A DNA stretch of 64,000 nt from an uncultured Dehalococcoidia bacterium (GCA_951813535.1 OX638345.1:3526608-3590607); one strand, 5' to 3'; positions 25,203-34,500 are shown, counted from the stretch's first letter. Translations and numbers: made by a program. The notes: a model not told the origin generated them from the letters alone.

Positions 25203-26279
25203 ATGATGCCCGACCCAAGCGAAAAGCAAAATGATCCTTTCCGCCCAATACAACGCCCGCTGGTCAACTCGTCCAACGCGCAGGCCAACCGGTTGACGTT
25301 TCTGGACGCTCTCGCCAAAGCCTCAGACACCTGCCGCGCCGTCGCAGGATGGGCAGCCCCGCCTCAGGAATCCCGGGAGCGATCCAGATTCGGTGGCGAC
25401 CAGTTCATCGAACAACTCTCCAAAGTCCTGGAGAACCGCCTGCGCGCCATGCGTCAGATGCTCGATGCCGCCGTGGAATCGCGGAATAGGGGTTCTGACG
25501 GCGCCGAGTATGCCAGTATCGCCACGGGACTGGTCAACTGGGAATACTTCCAATGGATCGTTGACTTCCAACGGATACCGCCCCGGTCGGTGAACGAAAC
25601 CTGCTCGAACTGCGAACTCTTCAGACCGGAGGGCATCGGGACAAAATGCCGTTCCTGCGACGAGATCGAAAGCGCGTCAAAATGGACCGCATGCCTGCTG
25701 GGGAAACCCCTTGATCTGTCGGATTTACAGCCCAGAGACGGCGAGCCCAGGGACGAGTACGCCAGCGACTGCGCGGTCAGAGCCTTGAACGCGGCCATCG
25801 GCGGTGATGGCAACGTCTACGGCGAGATCTGGGATGCAATCACCCAAAGCGTCAGGGATCTTGGCTATGCGCTCGACGCCGATCAGGGCGCCAACTGGTT
25901 GGCTATCCATCTGATATACGAGAGTTATGGGTTGCGGCTGATCTACGACGACGACAAGATCAGCCACCGTTTCCATCGCCGCCTGATTGACCTGAGAGAA
26001 GTTCCCGGCCTCCTGGGGCCGCTTTTCGCGCAACACCAGAAGCCGTTGACCTACACGGTCGGCACCGATGTCCATTACGTCACGGTATCCAACGGCGCTA
26101 TCCATGACTCTTGGGATAGCGGACGAATGGGTGACAGCGACCAACTGGGTAGGGCTGGCCGGGTCAAGTTCCTCTGGATCAGGTCCGACGATGACGAACT
26201 CACCGAAATGGCTCACTCCCGGTTCAACGCCTACGCTCAAGTACGCGGCTACGATAGGGCCGGGTTGCCCTGGCGGTAA
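25203..26279 (+). CDS. Zinc-finger protein with a papain-like domain
   Basis: 358 residues with a GGGGAG motif shortly before the ATG. Residues 130-165 hold a four-cysteine zinc site (TCSNCELF...TKCRSCDE). The C-terminal half contains DYASDCAVRALNAAIGG-like sequence (Cys in SDCAVRAL, about residue 194) and, 95 residues later, TYTVGTDVHYVTVSNGAIHDSWDS. The order Cys in DCxxRAL, then His before a beta strand and DSWDS, is the arrangement of C39/papain-like cysteine peptidases. Whether it is an active peptidase cannot be told. It is monocistronic and flanked by IS21 fragments, suggesting arrival with mobile DNA. Confidence 0.55.
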   Translation: MMPDPSEKQNDPFRPIQRPLVNSSNAQANRLTFLDALAKASDTCRAVAGWAAPPQESRERSRFGGDQFIEQLSKVLENRLRAMRQMLDAAVESRNRGSDGAEYASIATGLVNWEYFQWIVDFQRIPPRSVNETCSNCELFRPEGIGTKCRSCDEIESASKWTACLLGKPLDLSDLQPRDGEPRDEYASDCAVRALNAAIGGDGNVYGEIWDAITQSVRDLGYALDADQGANWLAIHLIYESYGLRLIYDDDKISHRFHRRLIDLREVPGLLGPLFAQHQKPLTYTVGTDVHYVTVSNGAIHDSWDSGRMGDSDQLGRAGRVKFLWIRSDDDELTEMAHSRFNAYAQVRGYDRAGLPWR

Positions 26280-26349
26280 CCGTGGATTGTTGAGAAGAGT
26301 TTCTGGACAGGCACGAGCACGTCCTGCCGGTAGGAGTGGTTGGCATCGT

Positions 26350-26490
26350 CAAGAGATAGCCCAGACCCTGGGCTACTGGGCCGTCCACGTCGGCCATGCT
26401 GTACGATTCAGCCACACCGCCGACTTCTTCAAGGTCATGGCTCAAGCCAGGACGGAAGGACGATTCGTAACCGCGCTGCCCAACGTAATG
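26350..26490 (+). pseudogene. IstB-like ATPase fragment (second subtype)
   Basis: Reads QEIAQTLGYWAVHVGHAVRFSHTADFFKVMAQARTEGRF, which matches the region after Walker A of IstB proteins (normally GKTH, then the DDFF helix). The Walker A itself is corrupted and nothing of Walker B remains. Other parts of the 26280-26695 gap show no recognisable sequence. Confidence 0.55.
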
Positions 26491-26695
26491 GATGTTACGC
26501 GAACCAGGTCCACTGATTGGAGGTGATCACGGCAGAATCCACGGAACCAACAGAGCCTGTTCTGACGTCGCCGCCTTTGCCATAGGTGTCCTCGCGACGT
26601 CGCCCGAGGCTGAACCCGAGGAGCCTTTCTCCATTGGGTTTCTGGCCCTTTGACACAGCAGGTACTAACTAACTATGATGGATCGGGAGGCGGTC

Positions 26696-27100
26696 ATGGT
26701 GATTGATCGAGAGCGCAGATATCGGGACATGGCGATGCGGGGCAAGTACCGGAGACTGTACGCTCACCTCTGCAGCCTGGGTTCACACGAATGGCTCGCC
26801 TCCTTCACTGAAGTGGAGGCGATCCTGGGGTTCCAACTTCCCCTGTCGGCCCGTATGCACCGGCCCTGGTGGGCCAACCAGAGCCGGGGGAACGGGCACA
26901 GCCACGCCCTGGCCTGGACCACGGCCGGATGGAAAACCGCCCAGGTCGACATGGAAGCCGAGACGCTGCTGTTCCGGCGCAGGGAGCCCGAGCCCCTTGG
27001 AAACCTTGATCTCGACGAGTTATGGCCCGTCCACTCTGCCGGCGCGTGGCCGTCAGGCCTGAGCCTCCGCAGAGAGGACATCTACGACGAGAGGATTTAG
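26696..27100 (+). CDS. DUF7662-type protein, possible antitoxin partner of PIN
   Basis: 134 residues from the ATG at 26696, chosen for the GGGAGG five bases upstream; an ATG at 26675 has none. Core motif: KYRRLYAHLCSLGSHEWLASFTEVEAILGFQLP, then HRPWWANQS, then HALAWTTAGWKTAQVD. This is the DUF7662 pattern seen in many bacteria, often as a domain of larger nucleic-acid-related proteins. The PIN gene starts eight bases after its stop, so the two form an operon. A neutralising role is inferred only from this arrangement. Confidence 0.65.
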   Translation: MVIDRERRYRDMAMRGKYRRLYAHLCSLGSHEWLASFTEVEAILGFQLPLSARMHRPWWANQSRGNGHSHALAWTTAGWKTAQVDMEAETLLFRRREPEPLGNLDLDELWPVHSAGAWPSGLSLRREDIYDERI

Positions 27101-27108
27101 GCCGGCCG

Positions 27109-27531
27109 ATGTTCGTCGACACCAACATCCTGGTGAACGCCCGCATCCACGAGGCGCCGCACCACGAATCCGCCCGGGCCGGTCTGGAAAGCGCCCTTCG
27201 CGGTTCTGATCCGCTGCGCATCAGCCGTCAGATCATGCGCGAGTACCTGGCGGTCGTCACCCGTCCCCAGGCCTGGCCGGTGCCCATCACCCGCAGGGAA
27301 GCCCTCGACGACATCGGCCGCCTGAACCGAGATCTGGAGGTGCTTGAGGACGGTCCGCGGGTCACCGAGATGCTGGTGGCCCTTTGCCGGGCCGTTCAGG
27401 TGGGCGGACGGCAAATCCACGATGCCAACATCGTGGCCACCATGCTGGCCCACGGCGAGCGCCGGCTGCTCACGTTCAACACTGCGGATTTCCGGCGATA
27501 CGGAGACCGCATCGAGCTGTCGGTTTCCTGA
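27109..27531 (+). CDS. PIN-domain ribonuclease (VapC-like toxin)
   Basis: 140 residues. PIN motifs are complete: MFVDTNILVNARI with Asp4, IMREYLAVVTR with the conserved Glu, and RQIHDANIVATMLAHGERRLLTFNTADFRRY with two Asp residues. The size is that of VapC toxins, RNases acting on tRNA or rRNA. It follows the DUF7662 gene by eight bases in the usual antitoxin-first order, although the partner is not a standard AbrB, RHH or Phd protein. A decayed relative of its C-terminus lies at 20113. Confidence 0.85.
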   Translation: MFVDTNILVNARIHEAPHHESARAGLESALRGSDPLRISRQIMREYLAVVTRPQAWPVPITRREALDDIGRLNRDLEVLEDGPRVTEMLVALCRAVQVGGRQIHDANIVATMLAHGERRLLTFNTADFRRYGDRIELSVS

Positions 27532-27689
27532 TGCCTCTGCCCTGCGCCAGCGCCGCAATATGTTCCTAAGCAGAGCCACCGAGTACGGTTTCGAGACGTC
27601 ATGAGCGTCCCAGTCCCGCGCACTAGTACGAGTCGACCTGGTATGGGGCAGGGCCGTAGGTTAAGGGTAATGGTGACGGTTGAGTGTGC

Positions 27690-28060
27690 GGTGACGGTTG
27701 GTCTTGAGACGGAGAAGAGCTTGGCGAGGTCGCTGATGTAATACTCGCCCGTGGCATGCATGCGGCAGAGTTCCCGCTGCTGTCGGTCGGACAGTTTGGG
27801 CTGTTTACCGCGCAATTTCCCCCTGGCGCGGGCGACGGTCATGCCCTCGCGGGTGCGCATGCCGATGGGACCGGCTGCTAACTCAGCGAAGGTGTCGAAG
27901 ATATTGAAGAGCAACTTTCCCATGGGATCGTCCGGCTCGAAGAGCGTCCGGCCGAGGGACAGTTTCACGTCGTGTTCCACAAGATGGTCAGCGATGGCGC
28001 GAGCATCTGGAACGGACCTGCCAGCCGGTCGAGTTTCGGCACGAACCGGGTAATTCCGGC
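27690..28060 (-). pseudogene. Resolvase/invertase remnant
   Basis: The core reads VKLSLGRTLFEPDDPMGKLLFNIFDTFAEL, then IGMRTREGMTVARARGKLRGKQPKLSDRQQRELCRMH, then YISDLAKLFSVSRPTVT. These are the E helix and HTH of a Tn3-type serine recombinase. The N-terminal catalytic serine region is missing; a frame change near 28030 separates LVPKLDRLA from the following part. The C-terminal end also runs on into unrelated sequence. Non-functional. Confidence 0.7.
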
Positions 28061-28177
28061 TACCAGATTGGCTTGAGACTACAAGGCAATCGCTGATTAG
28101 CGACGGTCGAGCGTCCAATGCGCCGATCCTGCACTAATCGCCGGGTGGATCACACGGGATATCAGCGGGAGGCCAAC

Positions 28178-28930
28178 ATGGCTACTGACAGATTTCCATC
28201 GGAAGTAATTTCTGCCCTCAAGTATTACGTCTATCGTCTCATAGACCCTCGAAACGGCGAAACCTTCTACGTTGGAAAGGGGCAGAGCAATCGTGTCTTT
28301 GAGCACGCCGCCGGTCAGTACAAGGAGACCGATAACCGTGCGCCAGACGACAAAGGCAAACGGATCAGACAAATCATCAACGCCGGCTTTCAGGTAGGGC
28401 ATGTCATTCATCGCCATGGGATGACAGAAGATGCTGCCTTTGAGGTGGAGGCCGCACTGATCGACGCTTATCCTGGTCTCGAAAACATTCAACGGGGCGT
28501 TGACGCGAAAACCCGAGGTAGCCATCACGCCGACGAGATCATCGTTCAATATGCCGCTGCACCGTTCGTGGTGAAAGAGAAGCTCATGCTCATTTCAATC
28601 CGGAATTCTCTCGAGACTCGAGATCTTTATCATGCTGTCCGTGGAGTTTGGAGGGTGGACCGGTCTAAAGCGGAGAAATACAAGCTCGTTTTGGGGCACG
28701 TAGACGGGCTTGTCAAATGCGCATACCGACCCACTAGATGGCTCGGATCTACAGAAGGCGATTTTCCTCACGACCCTGACCCTGATCCGAAGCGCTCGGG
28801 GTTCGACGGCCACCGGGCGGAAGACGACGTCTGGAACTACTATGTCAACAAGCGCGTGCCCGATCAGTACAAAGTTAAAGGAGCTCGGAATTCAATTCGG
28901 TACTGCAATCCTCCCGAGCGAACAACATGA
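28178..28930 (+). CDS. GIY-YIG (LEM3-type) nuclease-domain protein
   Basis: 250 residues from the ATG at 28178 (GGGAGG eight bases upstream). A GIY-YIG domain occupies about residues 14-110: YYVYRLIDP, FYVGKGQSNRVFEH with Arg39, and EVEAALIDAYPG with the catalytic-position Glu. The bacterial members of this LEM-3-like group usually have 230-260 residues with an uncharacterised C-terminal part, as here (WRVDRSKAEKY...YVNKRVPD). Predicted to cut DNA with one metal ion. It is monocistronic and starts just outside the resolvase remnant. Confidence 0.8.
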   Translation: MATDRFPSEVISALKYYVYRLIDPRNGETFYVGKGQSNRVFEHAAGQYKETDNRAPDDKGKRIRQIINAGFQVGHVIHRHGMTEDAAFEVEAALIDAYPGLENIQRGVDAKTRGSHHADEIIVQYAAAPFVVKEKLMLISIRNSLETRDLYHAVRGVWRVDRSKAEKYKLVLGHVDGLVKCAYRPTRWLGSTEGDFPHDPDPDPKRSGFDGHRAEDDVWNYYVNKRVPDQYKVKGARNSIRYCNPPERTT

Positions 28931-28944
28931 TCGCGCGACCGCGG

Positions 28945-29400
28945 TTAGAAACACCAAAGGCAAACACCAGCGATCCACTGCCAGAAGGGCTGCCGACCGA
29001 CGGCTGGGATCGGCTCGGGCAATGGCCTCACATCGTCCAGGAACCACAGCCAGCGGCCGGGACTGAAGTCGCCCCAGGGATCGATGTTGGTTCCACCCAA
29101 CGGCACGCCGTGGCCGATCTCGGTGCTGAGTCGTGAATTGCCTGATTGGTCAACAGGTCGACGCGCTCCACCTGTGCAACGCCGGCCAAGGTCGCGGTGG
29201 CCAGCACCGCGCCTGCCGGAACGGCCCGCCGCCAATCATCCCCCAGACGGTCTCGCAACTCCCTTTCGATCTGAGCGCCCGGTTGCCTGACCACTCTCCG
29301 GCCGGCGTGGATAGCGATCCGCTGCCCCACCAGCCTGGCCGGCGCCGGCCACGACCGGGTTTCCACTGACCGGTCGGCCCGGCCGCCGCCGCGGCCCATG
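28945..29400 (-). pseudogene. ASCH-domain protein, 5'-truncated and frameshifted
   Basis: Starts within VETRSWPAPARLVGQRIAIHAGRRVV, the second motif of ASCH proteins, without the N-terminal LTLWQPWA-type motif. It continues LRDRLGDDWRRAVPAGAVLATATLAGVAQVERVD, shifts frame near 29130, and ends GDFSPGRWLWFLDDVRPLPEPIPAVGRQPFW. ASCH domains bind RNA or act as hydrolases of modified cytidine. A more decayed relative lies at 42895-43080. The rest of 29400-29600 holds no gene. Confidence 0.7.
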
Positions 29401-29600
29401 GTACGGAGAGCGGAAGCCCCGACCACTGATGGCGGGTTGAACTGATTGGAGGCGCGGATGCCGCTGCTACGCTCGTAGCGGGACGATCCCACAGTAAAGG
29501 GGCGGTGGCAGACTCGTGGTCGTAGGACCAGATGTCAACTTCGTCCACACCCAGAGCCTGGGCGCGAGGCGCGACTTCCGCGGCGGTTACAATGGCGGGC

Positions 29601-30800
29601 ATGTCGCAGTCCATCCGGCATCCCGACGTCAAACTTGGCCTCCTTCTGGTGGCGGCCACTCTCCTCCTGGATATGGGCGCCTCAGAAACTCTCCGGGCCG
29701 TATACGTTTCCGACCTCCTCCGCCTCAGGGCGATGCAGTTCGGTTTTCTTGGCATCGCGGCTGGGCTGGGAGGACTGTTCGTGGTGCTGGCAGCCATCTG
29801 GGTGGACCGCCGCCCTCCCAGCGGAATGATGGCGGCCGGCGCCGGCATCCTCTCCGTTGGGATCGTCATGGTGACCCTCGCCGGCAGCTTCGGGCCGGCC
29901 GTCGTCGGTTTGTTCCTGGTGGGAGCCGGTGGGTCCGCCTTCGCCTCCCTGATCTTCTACGCGATTGTCGTGAAGGGCCACGCCCGGTTCAGGGGCACGC
30001 TCATCGGCGCCCTCGGCCTGGTGTTCGGGGCTAATCCGGGGGCCGCAGCAATCCGCAACTGGGATTTTGACTTCCCCATCGGGTGGTTCGCGCTCGTGCT
30101 GGCCCTTATAGGCGGGATGGTCCTCTGCATATTTCTCCCCCGGTGGTTCAGAGGCAACTATCAGCCAGGCCCGACGCTCCGGGAGACCATCGCAGTCCCG
30201 GGCGTCAAGGCCCGCTTCGCTTCTGCCGCCGCCGTCTACCTGGTGGCGGCCACGATCATTGGTGCGGGTTCGACCCATCTCGGGTGGGTTATGGCGGCGG
30301 CGGTTGGCGCCGATTATTATGCCTGGTACCAAGCCATGGCCCTGGCTGGAGGAATTGGCGCTTTGGTTTGGGGCATGGCGGCCGACTTCTTTCCTGTACG
30401 CTGGCTGCTCATCGCTCTGACGGCGCTTTCTCTGCCGGCCGCGGCATGGGTTTGGCTGTCTGATGACCCGGTCGGAGGCGCACTGCTCCTGTCATTGGTC
30501 CGGGGCGGCCTGATCAGCCTCCCCTGGGTGCTGACGGCGGATCTTCTGCCCAAGCCGCATTTCGCGAAACTCGCTGTGGCCATAGCCATGCTGGGCATGT
30601 TGGGCAGTTCGTCGGGCTCGCTCTACCCGGGTGGGGCAATGGTTGCTTGGGGAGCGGGATCGCTCATCTGGATCGCCCTCATTGAAAGCATTGTGCTGGC
30701 GGCGGCGGTGGTCGCGTGGCAGCCCACTGAGGGAGGGACTGGCAGCCGCATAAGGTGGTGGAACAAGCCGCCGCGGTGCCAAGACCAGAGGCTACAATGA
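29601..30800 (+). CDS. Major-facilitator-like membrane transporter
   Basis: About 399 residues from the ATG at 29601 (an earlier ATG at 29532 adds 23 polar residues without a ribosome binding site). Ten to twelve hydrophobic segments are visible in two halves joined by a loop near residue 195 (PRWFRGNYQPGP). Between segments 2 and 3 the basic-loop sequence AIWVDRRPP occupies the place of the MFS motif A. Segments are rich in Gly and Ala. The substrate is unknown. The C-terminus is short and basic. No operon partner is obvious. Confidence 0.7.
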   Translation: MSQSIRHPDVKLGLLLVAATLLLDMGASETLRAVYVSDLLRLRAMQFGFLGIAAGLGGLFVVLAAIWVDRRPPSGMMAAGAGILSVGIVMVTLAGSFGPAVVGLFLVGAGGSAFASLIFYAIVVKGHARFRGTLIGALGLVFGANPGAAAIRNWDFDFPIGWFALVLALIGGMVLCIFLPRWFRGNYQPGPTLRETIAVPGVKARFASAAAVYLVAATIIGAGSTHLGWVMAAAVGADYYAWYQAMALAGGIGALVWGMAADFFPVRWLLIALTALSLPAAAWVWLSDDPVGGALLLSLVRGGLISLPWVLTADLLPKPHFAKLAVAIAMLGMLGSSSGSLYPGGAMVAWGAGSLIWIALIESIVLAAAVVAWQPTEGGTGSRIRWWNKPPRCQDQRLQ

Positions 30801-30990
30801 GACGGCCGAGAGCAAGAAAGGTTGCCGGATATACTGGCGATGGGCAACACCAATGGCCAAGTCCGACCGTGGCATGCCTGCGGCAGCAGCGCGGTATCCC
30901 GACCGGACAGATCACCATGATGCGTCTTTCGCAGATCCGCGTCCTCGGCCCACCTGATGCTCATACCGAGGCAATGGACTGGCTACAGCG

Positions 30991-31425
30991 ATGATGTTCA
31001 CTCTATGCGCGGTCAATGAGATCAAGCTGCTGGCTTTTTACTCCTTTTTCGCCATCGCGTTTCTTACCGGTCCGGCGACCGGATTGGTCGTGAGTTGGTC
31101 ACTCGGCTGGGTCCAGAAACTGAGGGGCGTGGCAGTTGGCTCCGCCGTGGGGGCGGTGGCGGTGGTGGCCTTGGCCAGTATGTTCGACACCGGGGGAGTA
31201 GTTCCGGTGCCCGGTGAACCCAACCGGTATACATTCACTTGCGGGCCGCCGGACCTGTCCGGTAATGTCACGTTGGGTTGGACGATGCTGTACGCGGTGC
31301 AGGTGGCGGCGATCATTCTGACCACTAAATTCGCCGCTACCTCCCTGTTATCCTTCAGCGCAATGGCTGTGCAGTTCGCGATGCGGCTGAAACGGAACCC
31401 GCGTCCGCGGTTCGGTCCGGAATGA
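30991..31425 (+). CDS. Small membrane protein upstream of serpin
   Basis: 144 residues with three or four hydrophobic segments (LLAFYSFFAIAFLTGPATGLV, GSAVGAVAVVALASM, AVQVAAIIL, SAMAVQF) and a short extracytoplasmic loop containing a Cys. No family was recognised. Its stop overlaps the serpin start (ATGA), so the two are probably co-translated. The 190-bp gap before it holds nothing evident. Confidence 0.6.
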   Translation: MMFTLCAVNEIKLLAFYSFFAIAFLTGPATGLVVSWSLGWVQKLRGVAVGSAVGAVAVVALASMFDTGGVVPVPGEPNRYTFTCGPPDLSGNVTLGWTMLYAVQVAAIILTTKFAATSLLSFSAMAVQFAMRLKRNPRPRFGPE

Positions 31426-32798
31426 AGCTCCGTATCTGGCCGGTGGTAACGGCTTTGCTCCTGTTCGCGGGCCTTGTCGGTTGCGGGGAGGAATTCCCGG
31501 CGGCAGTTCCCTCGGCGACGCAGGCGCCGACTGCGGCTAATTTGACCACCCCTGTCCTTTCAACCCCGACGGGGGAGGTGGAACGGCGTTCGGACAAGGA
31601 CCGGTCTGTTCCGGCCGTGGGCTCAGCGGACCTGGGCGAACTGGTGCGGGGAAACAATGCCTTCGCTTTCGACCTGTACCACGCACTGAGCGATGGAGAT
31701 GGCAACCTGTTCTATTCCCCCTTCAGCATCTCCCAAGCCCTCGCCATGACGTCCGCAGGGGCCAGGGGCGAGACACTGAGCCAGATGGAGACCACGCTTC
31801 ACCACAGGCTCCCGCAAAGCAGCCTTCATCCCGCGTTCAACGCCCTGGACCGAACCCTGGCCTCGAGGGGCCAGGCGTCTGGGGGCACGGCCAACGACAA
31901 GGATGAAACCGGACAGCATTTCCGCCTGAACATCGCCAACGCACTCTGGGGTCAGGACGGCTATCAATTCCTGCCCGACTTTCTCGACGTGCTAGCCGCA
32001 AACTACGGGGCCGGCATGATGGCCGTGGACTTCGCGGGCGTGCCGGACGAGGCTCGCGTCAGGATCAACGACTGGGTGTCTGACGAAACCGAAGGCAAGG
32101 TCAAGGACCTCCTGGCGCCGGGGACGATAGACGAATCCACGCGGTTGGTGCTCACCAACGCCATCTACTTCAACGCGTCTTGGCACTGGCAGTTCGACCA
32201 GAGGGATACCGAGGCACGGCCCTTTCATCTGGACGGGGGTGGGACGGTGAGTGTCCCTATGATGACGGAGACCACCAAGGATTTCTACGGATATGCCAAG
32301 AGTAATGGGTACCAGGCGGTTGACCTGCCCTACTCATGGGGTGAGCTGTCCATGACGATCCTGCTGCCCGACGAGGGTAGGCTGGGAGAGTTCGAAGGCT
32401 CGCTGGACTCGGCAATGCTTGACCGGATCATCGATGAGATCGAGATTGACTACATCACCCTCACGATGCCGTTGTTCGAGTTCGAATCGGAGTTTGACTT
32501 GGGAGATACCCTGGCTGGAATGGGGATGGCCGACGCCTTCGCCAGCGGCGCTGACTTTTCAGGCATGACCAGGTCCAGCGACCTGTGGATTTCCGAGGTA
32601 GTCCACAAGGCGTTCGTTTCCGTGGACGAAAAGGGCACCGAGGCGGCGGCGGCCACCGGCGTGGTGGTACCCACGTCAGGTCCCGTCAAAGAACCCATTG
32701 CGGTGACGGTCGACCGGCCCTTCATATTCTTGATCCGCGACACCGGCACCGGCACGATCCTGTTCCTGGGCCGCGTGTCTAATCCCGATTCGGAATGA
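31422..32798 (+). CDS. Serpin-family protease inhibitor lipoprotein
   Basis: 458 residues. A signal peptide with lipobox (LLLFAGLVGC, Cys21) and a Thr/Pro-rich linker precede a full serpin domain (about 65-455). Diagnostic motifs: NLFYSPFSISQALAMTSAGARG, LTNAIYFNASW, and the C-terminal RPFIFLIRDTGTGTILFLGRV. The reactive-centre hinge EKGTEAAAATG has small residues at P12-P9, the mark of an inhibitory serpin; the scissile bond probably lies near the Pro-Thr-Ser-Gly that follows. Membrane-tethered outside the cell, it may protect against host or competitor proteases. Serpins are uncommon in bacteria but recurrent in Chloroflexota and thermophiles. Confidence 0.9.
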   Translation: MKLRIWPVVTALLLFAGLVGCGEEFPAAVPSATQAPTAANLTTPVLSTPTGEVERRSDKDRSVPAVGSADLGELVRGNNAFAFDLYHALSDGDGNLFYSPFSISQALAMTSAGARGETLSQMETTLHHRLPQSSLHPAFNALDRTLASRGQASGGTANDKDETGQHFRLNIANALWGQDGYQFLPDFLDVLAANYGAGMMAVDFAGVPDEARVRINDWVSDETEGKVKDLLAPGTIDESTRLVLTNAIYFNASWHWQFDQRDTEARPFHLDGGGTVSVPMMTETTKDFYGYAKSNGYQAVDLPYSWGELSMTILLPDEGRLGEFEGSLDSAMLDRIIDEIEIDYITLTMPLFEFESEFDLGDTLAGMGMADAFASGADFSGMTRSSDLWISEVVHKAFVSVDEKGTEAAAATGVVVPTSGPVKEPIAVTVDRPFIFLIRDTGTGTILFLGRVSNPDSE

Positions 32799-33105
32799 AG
32801 CAGCAGAGAATCGTAGACCACGGCCCGAGTGCCTACCCCGAGCTCCCTGCGCGGTCGTCCTGGGGATTCATTCGCCCATGCCGCTTCAAGCGCGACCGGA
32901 TCGGCTCCTTTCCCGTCTGCGGCGCGATCTCCCACCGTCGCTAGCTTGACCAAACCGACGTAGCGCCACCAGTTTGACGGCAGGAATGGCGACGGTCTGC
33001 CTCGCCGGCCTGACCGCCGATGGCTGGGATCCCGTCGCGACCGCCCTTACCACCGCGGCTATCAGCGGCGTGCGAGGCTGGCGCAGGATGACGGCTTACA
33101 CTTCA
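32799..33105. other. No gene recognised
   Basis: About 300 bases between the serpin and the zinc-ribbon remnant. Short frames only; no hairpin with a T tract, no motif. Confidence 0.45.
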
Positions 33106-33340
33106 TCAGCGCTGGCGGGGCCGGTCGTACTCGACAGGAGACGCTCCTCGGAGCATCGCTGCCACCGGGCCGGCGCCGGGCTTGATCTCGGTGATGTCTC
33201 CGGCGGCCACAGCGGCCCCGATGATGTGATGGCGGCAGTAGTCCTGGCCGCCGATGCGGTAAAGGCTCTTCGCGTAGAAGGTGTGCGGCATGCGGACGGG
33301 CGGAACCAGTTCCGCGCCGCAGGCAACGCAGGTTCGCGAC
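33106..33340 (-). pseudogene. Degraded copy of a small zinc-knuckle protein
   Basis: The frame TCVACGAELVPPVRMPHTFYAKSLYRIGGQDYCRHHIIGAAVAAGDI matches the intact gene at 47650-47853 almost throughout. The ATG-Pro-Ser of that gene is replaced here by non-start codons (SRTCVACG), and no ribosome binding site is seen. Translation could only start internally at ATG 33291, after the first CxxC. The C-terminal tail also differs (AAMLRGASPVEYDRP). It is probably a dying duplicate. Confidence 0.55.
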
Positions 33341-33461
33341 CGCGCTGCACTGCGTAATGGATGTTGGGCGAACCAACGCGAGTGCCGTTAAACCCAGAAG
33401 CACAGCAACGCTTGCTTGCTTAGCCACCCCGGCACGACACGCCCCCTATCGGTGGACTGGG

Positions 33462-34175
33462 CTAAGGAAGCTGCGGGATGCTGTTGCCGGGTGGAAGCAA
33501 ACGATACTCTACGAGGGTCTCTTCTTGAGTCAGAGTCTCCACGCCTTCACTATCGATCCGGTAGTCGGAGCGCCGCAACAGCAACGGCGCGTCTTCCACG
33601 AACTCCTGCTCCCACCGGGTCTTCCTCGAATCCGACCAACCTACATAATAAAGGGTGGCTCTCCCGTTCAGTTCGCCGATGCCCTTGAGCTCAAAATCAG
33701 GGTTGGATGCCAGGGTCTGCGGCAGATTCCAAATCCAATCGATCCACTCTGCCGGAGATCCCCACTGGACGTTCATTTCCATCGTCTCTCCGCTGGACAC
33801 GAATGTGGTCGTATATCTTCCATCTATTCCTTGCGTATATTGAAGCAACCCGCCGTCCTGGTCGCGCATCGTCACCACGTTCAGTTCGCCCTGATCACCC
33901 GCGTCGGGCTGCCACCAGGTCTCGATGATCACTCGATGCGGCGGATTGCTGTCGCCGGGAATTATCCGGTCCATCCGGTAGTCCTCTATCTTGAAGTAAA
34001 GAATGCGCCCGTCGGCCAGTCCGTCCAGCAAAACCTGCTCATTACGGTCGACAGGAGACAACGCCTCGCCAGCGATGTTCGTTCCGTTCTCCAGAAAGTG
34101 TAGCGTGCCACCCCAAATCGCGACACCCATCAGCAAGATTAAAGCTACTGCGCCGGAAATCCGCGACGATTTCAT
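33462..34175 (-). CDS. Membrane-anchored hypothetical protein
   Basis: 237 residues from the ATG at 34175. One N-terminal transmembrane or uncleaved signal segment (ISGAVALILLMGVAIWGGTL) is followed by an extracytoplasmic domain of alternating strands: RVIIETWWQPDAGDQ, LNVVTMRDQDGGLLQYTQGID, GRATLYYVGWSD. The pattern recalls LolA/outer-membrane-lipoprotein-like or anti-sigma extracytoplasmic folds, but no family can be named. Trp and acidic residues are frequent. Monocistronic. Confidence 0.6.
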   Translation of the reverse strand: MKSSRISGAVALILLMGVAIWGGTLHFLENGTNIAGEALSPVDRNEQVLLDGLADGRILYFKIEDYRMDRIIPGDSNPPHRVIIETWWQPDAGDQGELNVVTMRDQDGGLLQYTQGIDGRYTTTFVSSGETMEMNVQWGSPAEWIDWIWNLPQTLASNPDFELKGIGELNGRATLYYVGWSDSRKTRWEQEFVEDAPLLLRRSDYRIDSEGVETLTQEETLVEYRLLPPGNSIPQLP

Positions 34176-34316
34176 TATGACCAGGCAGGCTGTCGCATAT
34201 GGGTAAATTACCTGTTGTGGTTCCTGCGCAAGCGGAATCTCAGTGACTGACTTCGGCAGTTTCGTGGCGAACATCCAGCAAATTGCACACTCCGGACTCC
34301 TGCCTTTTCACGAGTG

Positions 34317-34500
34317 AAGGGGTTGCAACGTCATATGCGATTGCCCAGTCGTCGAAGACGATTTGGATGCGGTCGGTGTGGTTGTGCGTTGGCATCTGGA
34401 CATGCTGTCTCGCAAACCATCATACCCGAAGCACAGGAGCACTTTCTTACCCCATCAGCACGTCGTGATACTTACCCTTTCGGTGGATTGGGGCTTAAGC
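34317..34500 (-). mobile_element. Solo end and gene start of an IS1380-family element
   Basis: Read on the minus strand, the sequence begins TAAGCCCCAATCCACCGAAAG, passes through AAGAAAGTGCTCC...GCTTCGGG, and reaches an ATG at 34395 followed by DRIQIVFDDW-like codons. It matches the left end and first 20 codons of the IS1380 element at 62998-64000 (DRIKIAFDDH), in opposite orientation. Everything beyond is missing. The rest of the 34176-34810 gap has no recognisable gene. Confidence 0.7.

Noticed and set aside
33440-33465. Second IS1380 end (ATCGGTGGACTGGGCTAAGG)
   Set aside because: It resembles the IS1380 terminus over about 20 bases only and no adjoining IS sequence is present; chance similarity cannot be excluded.
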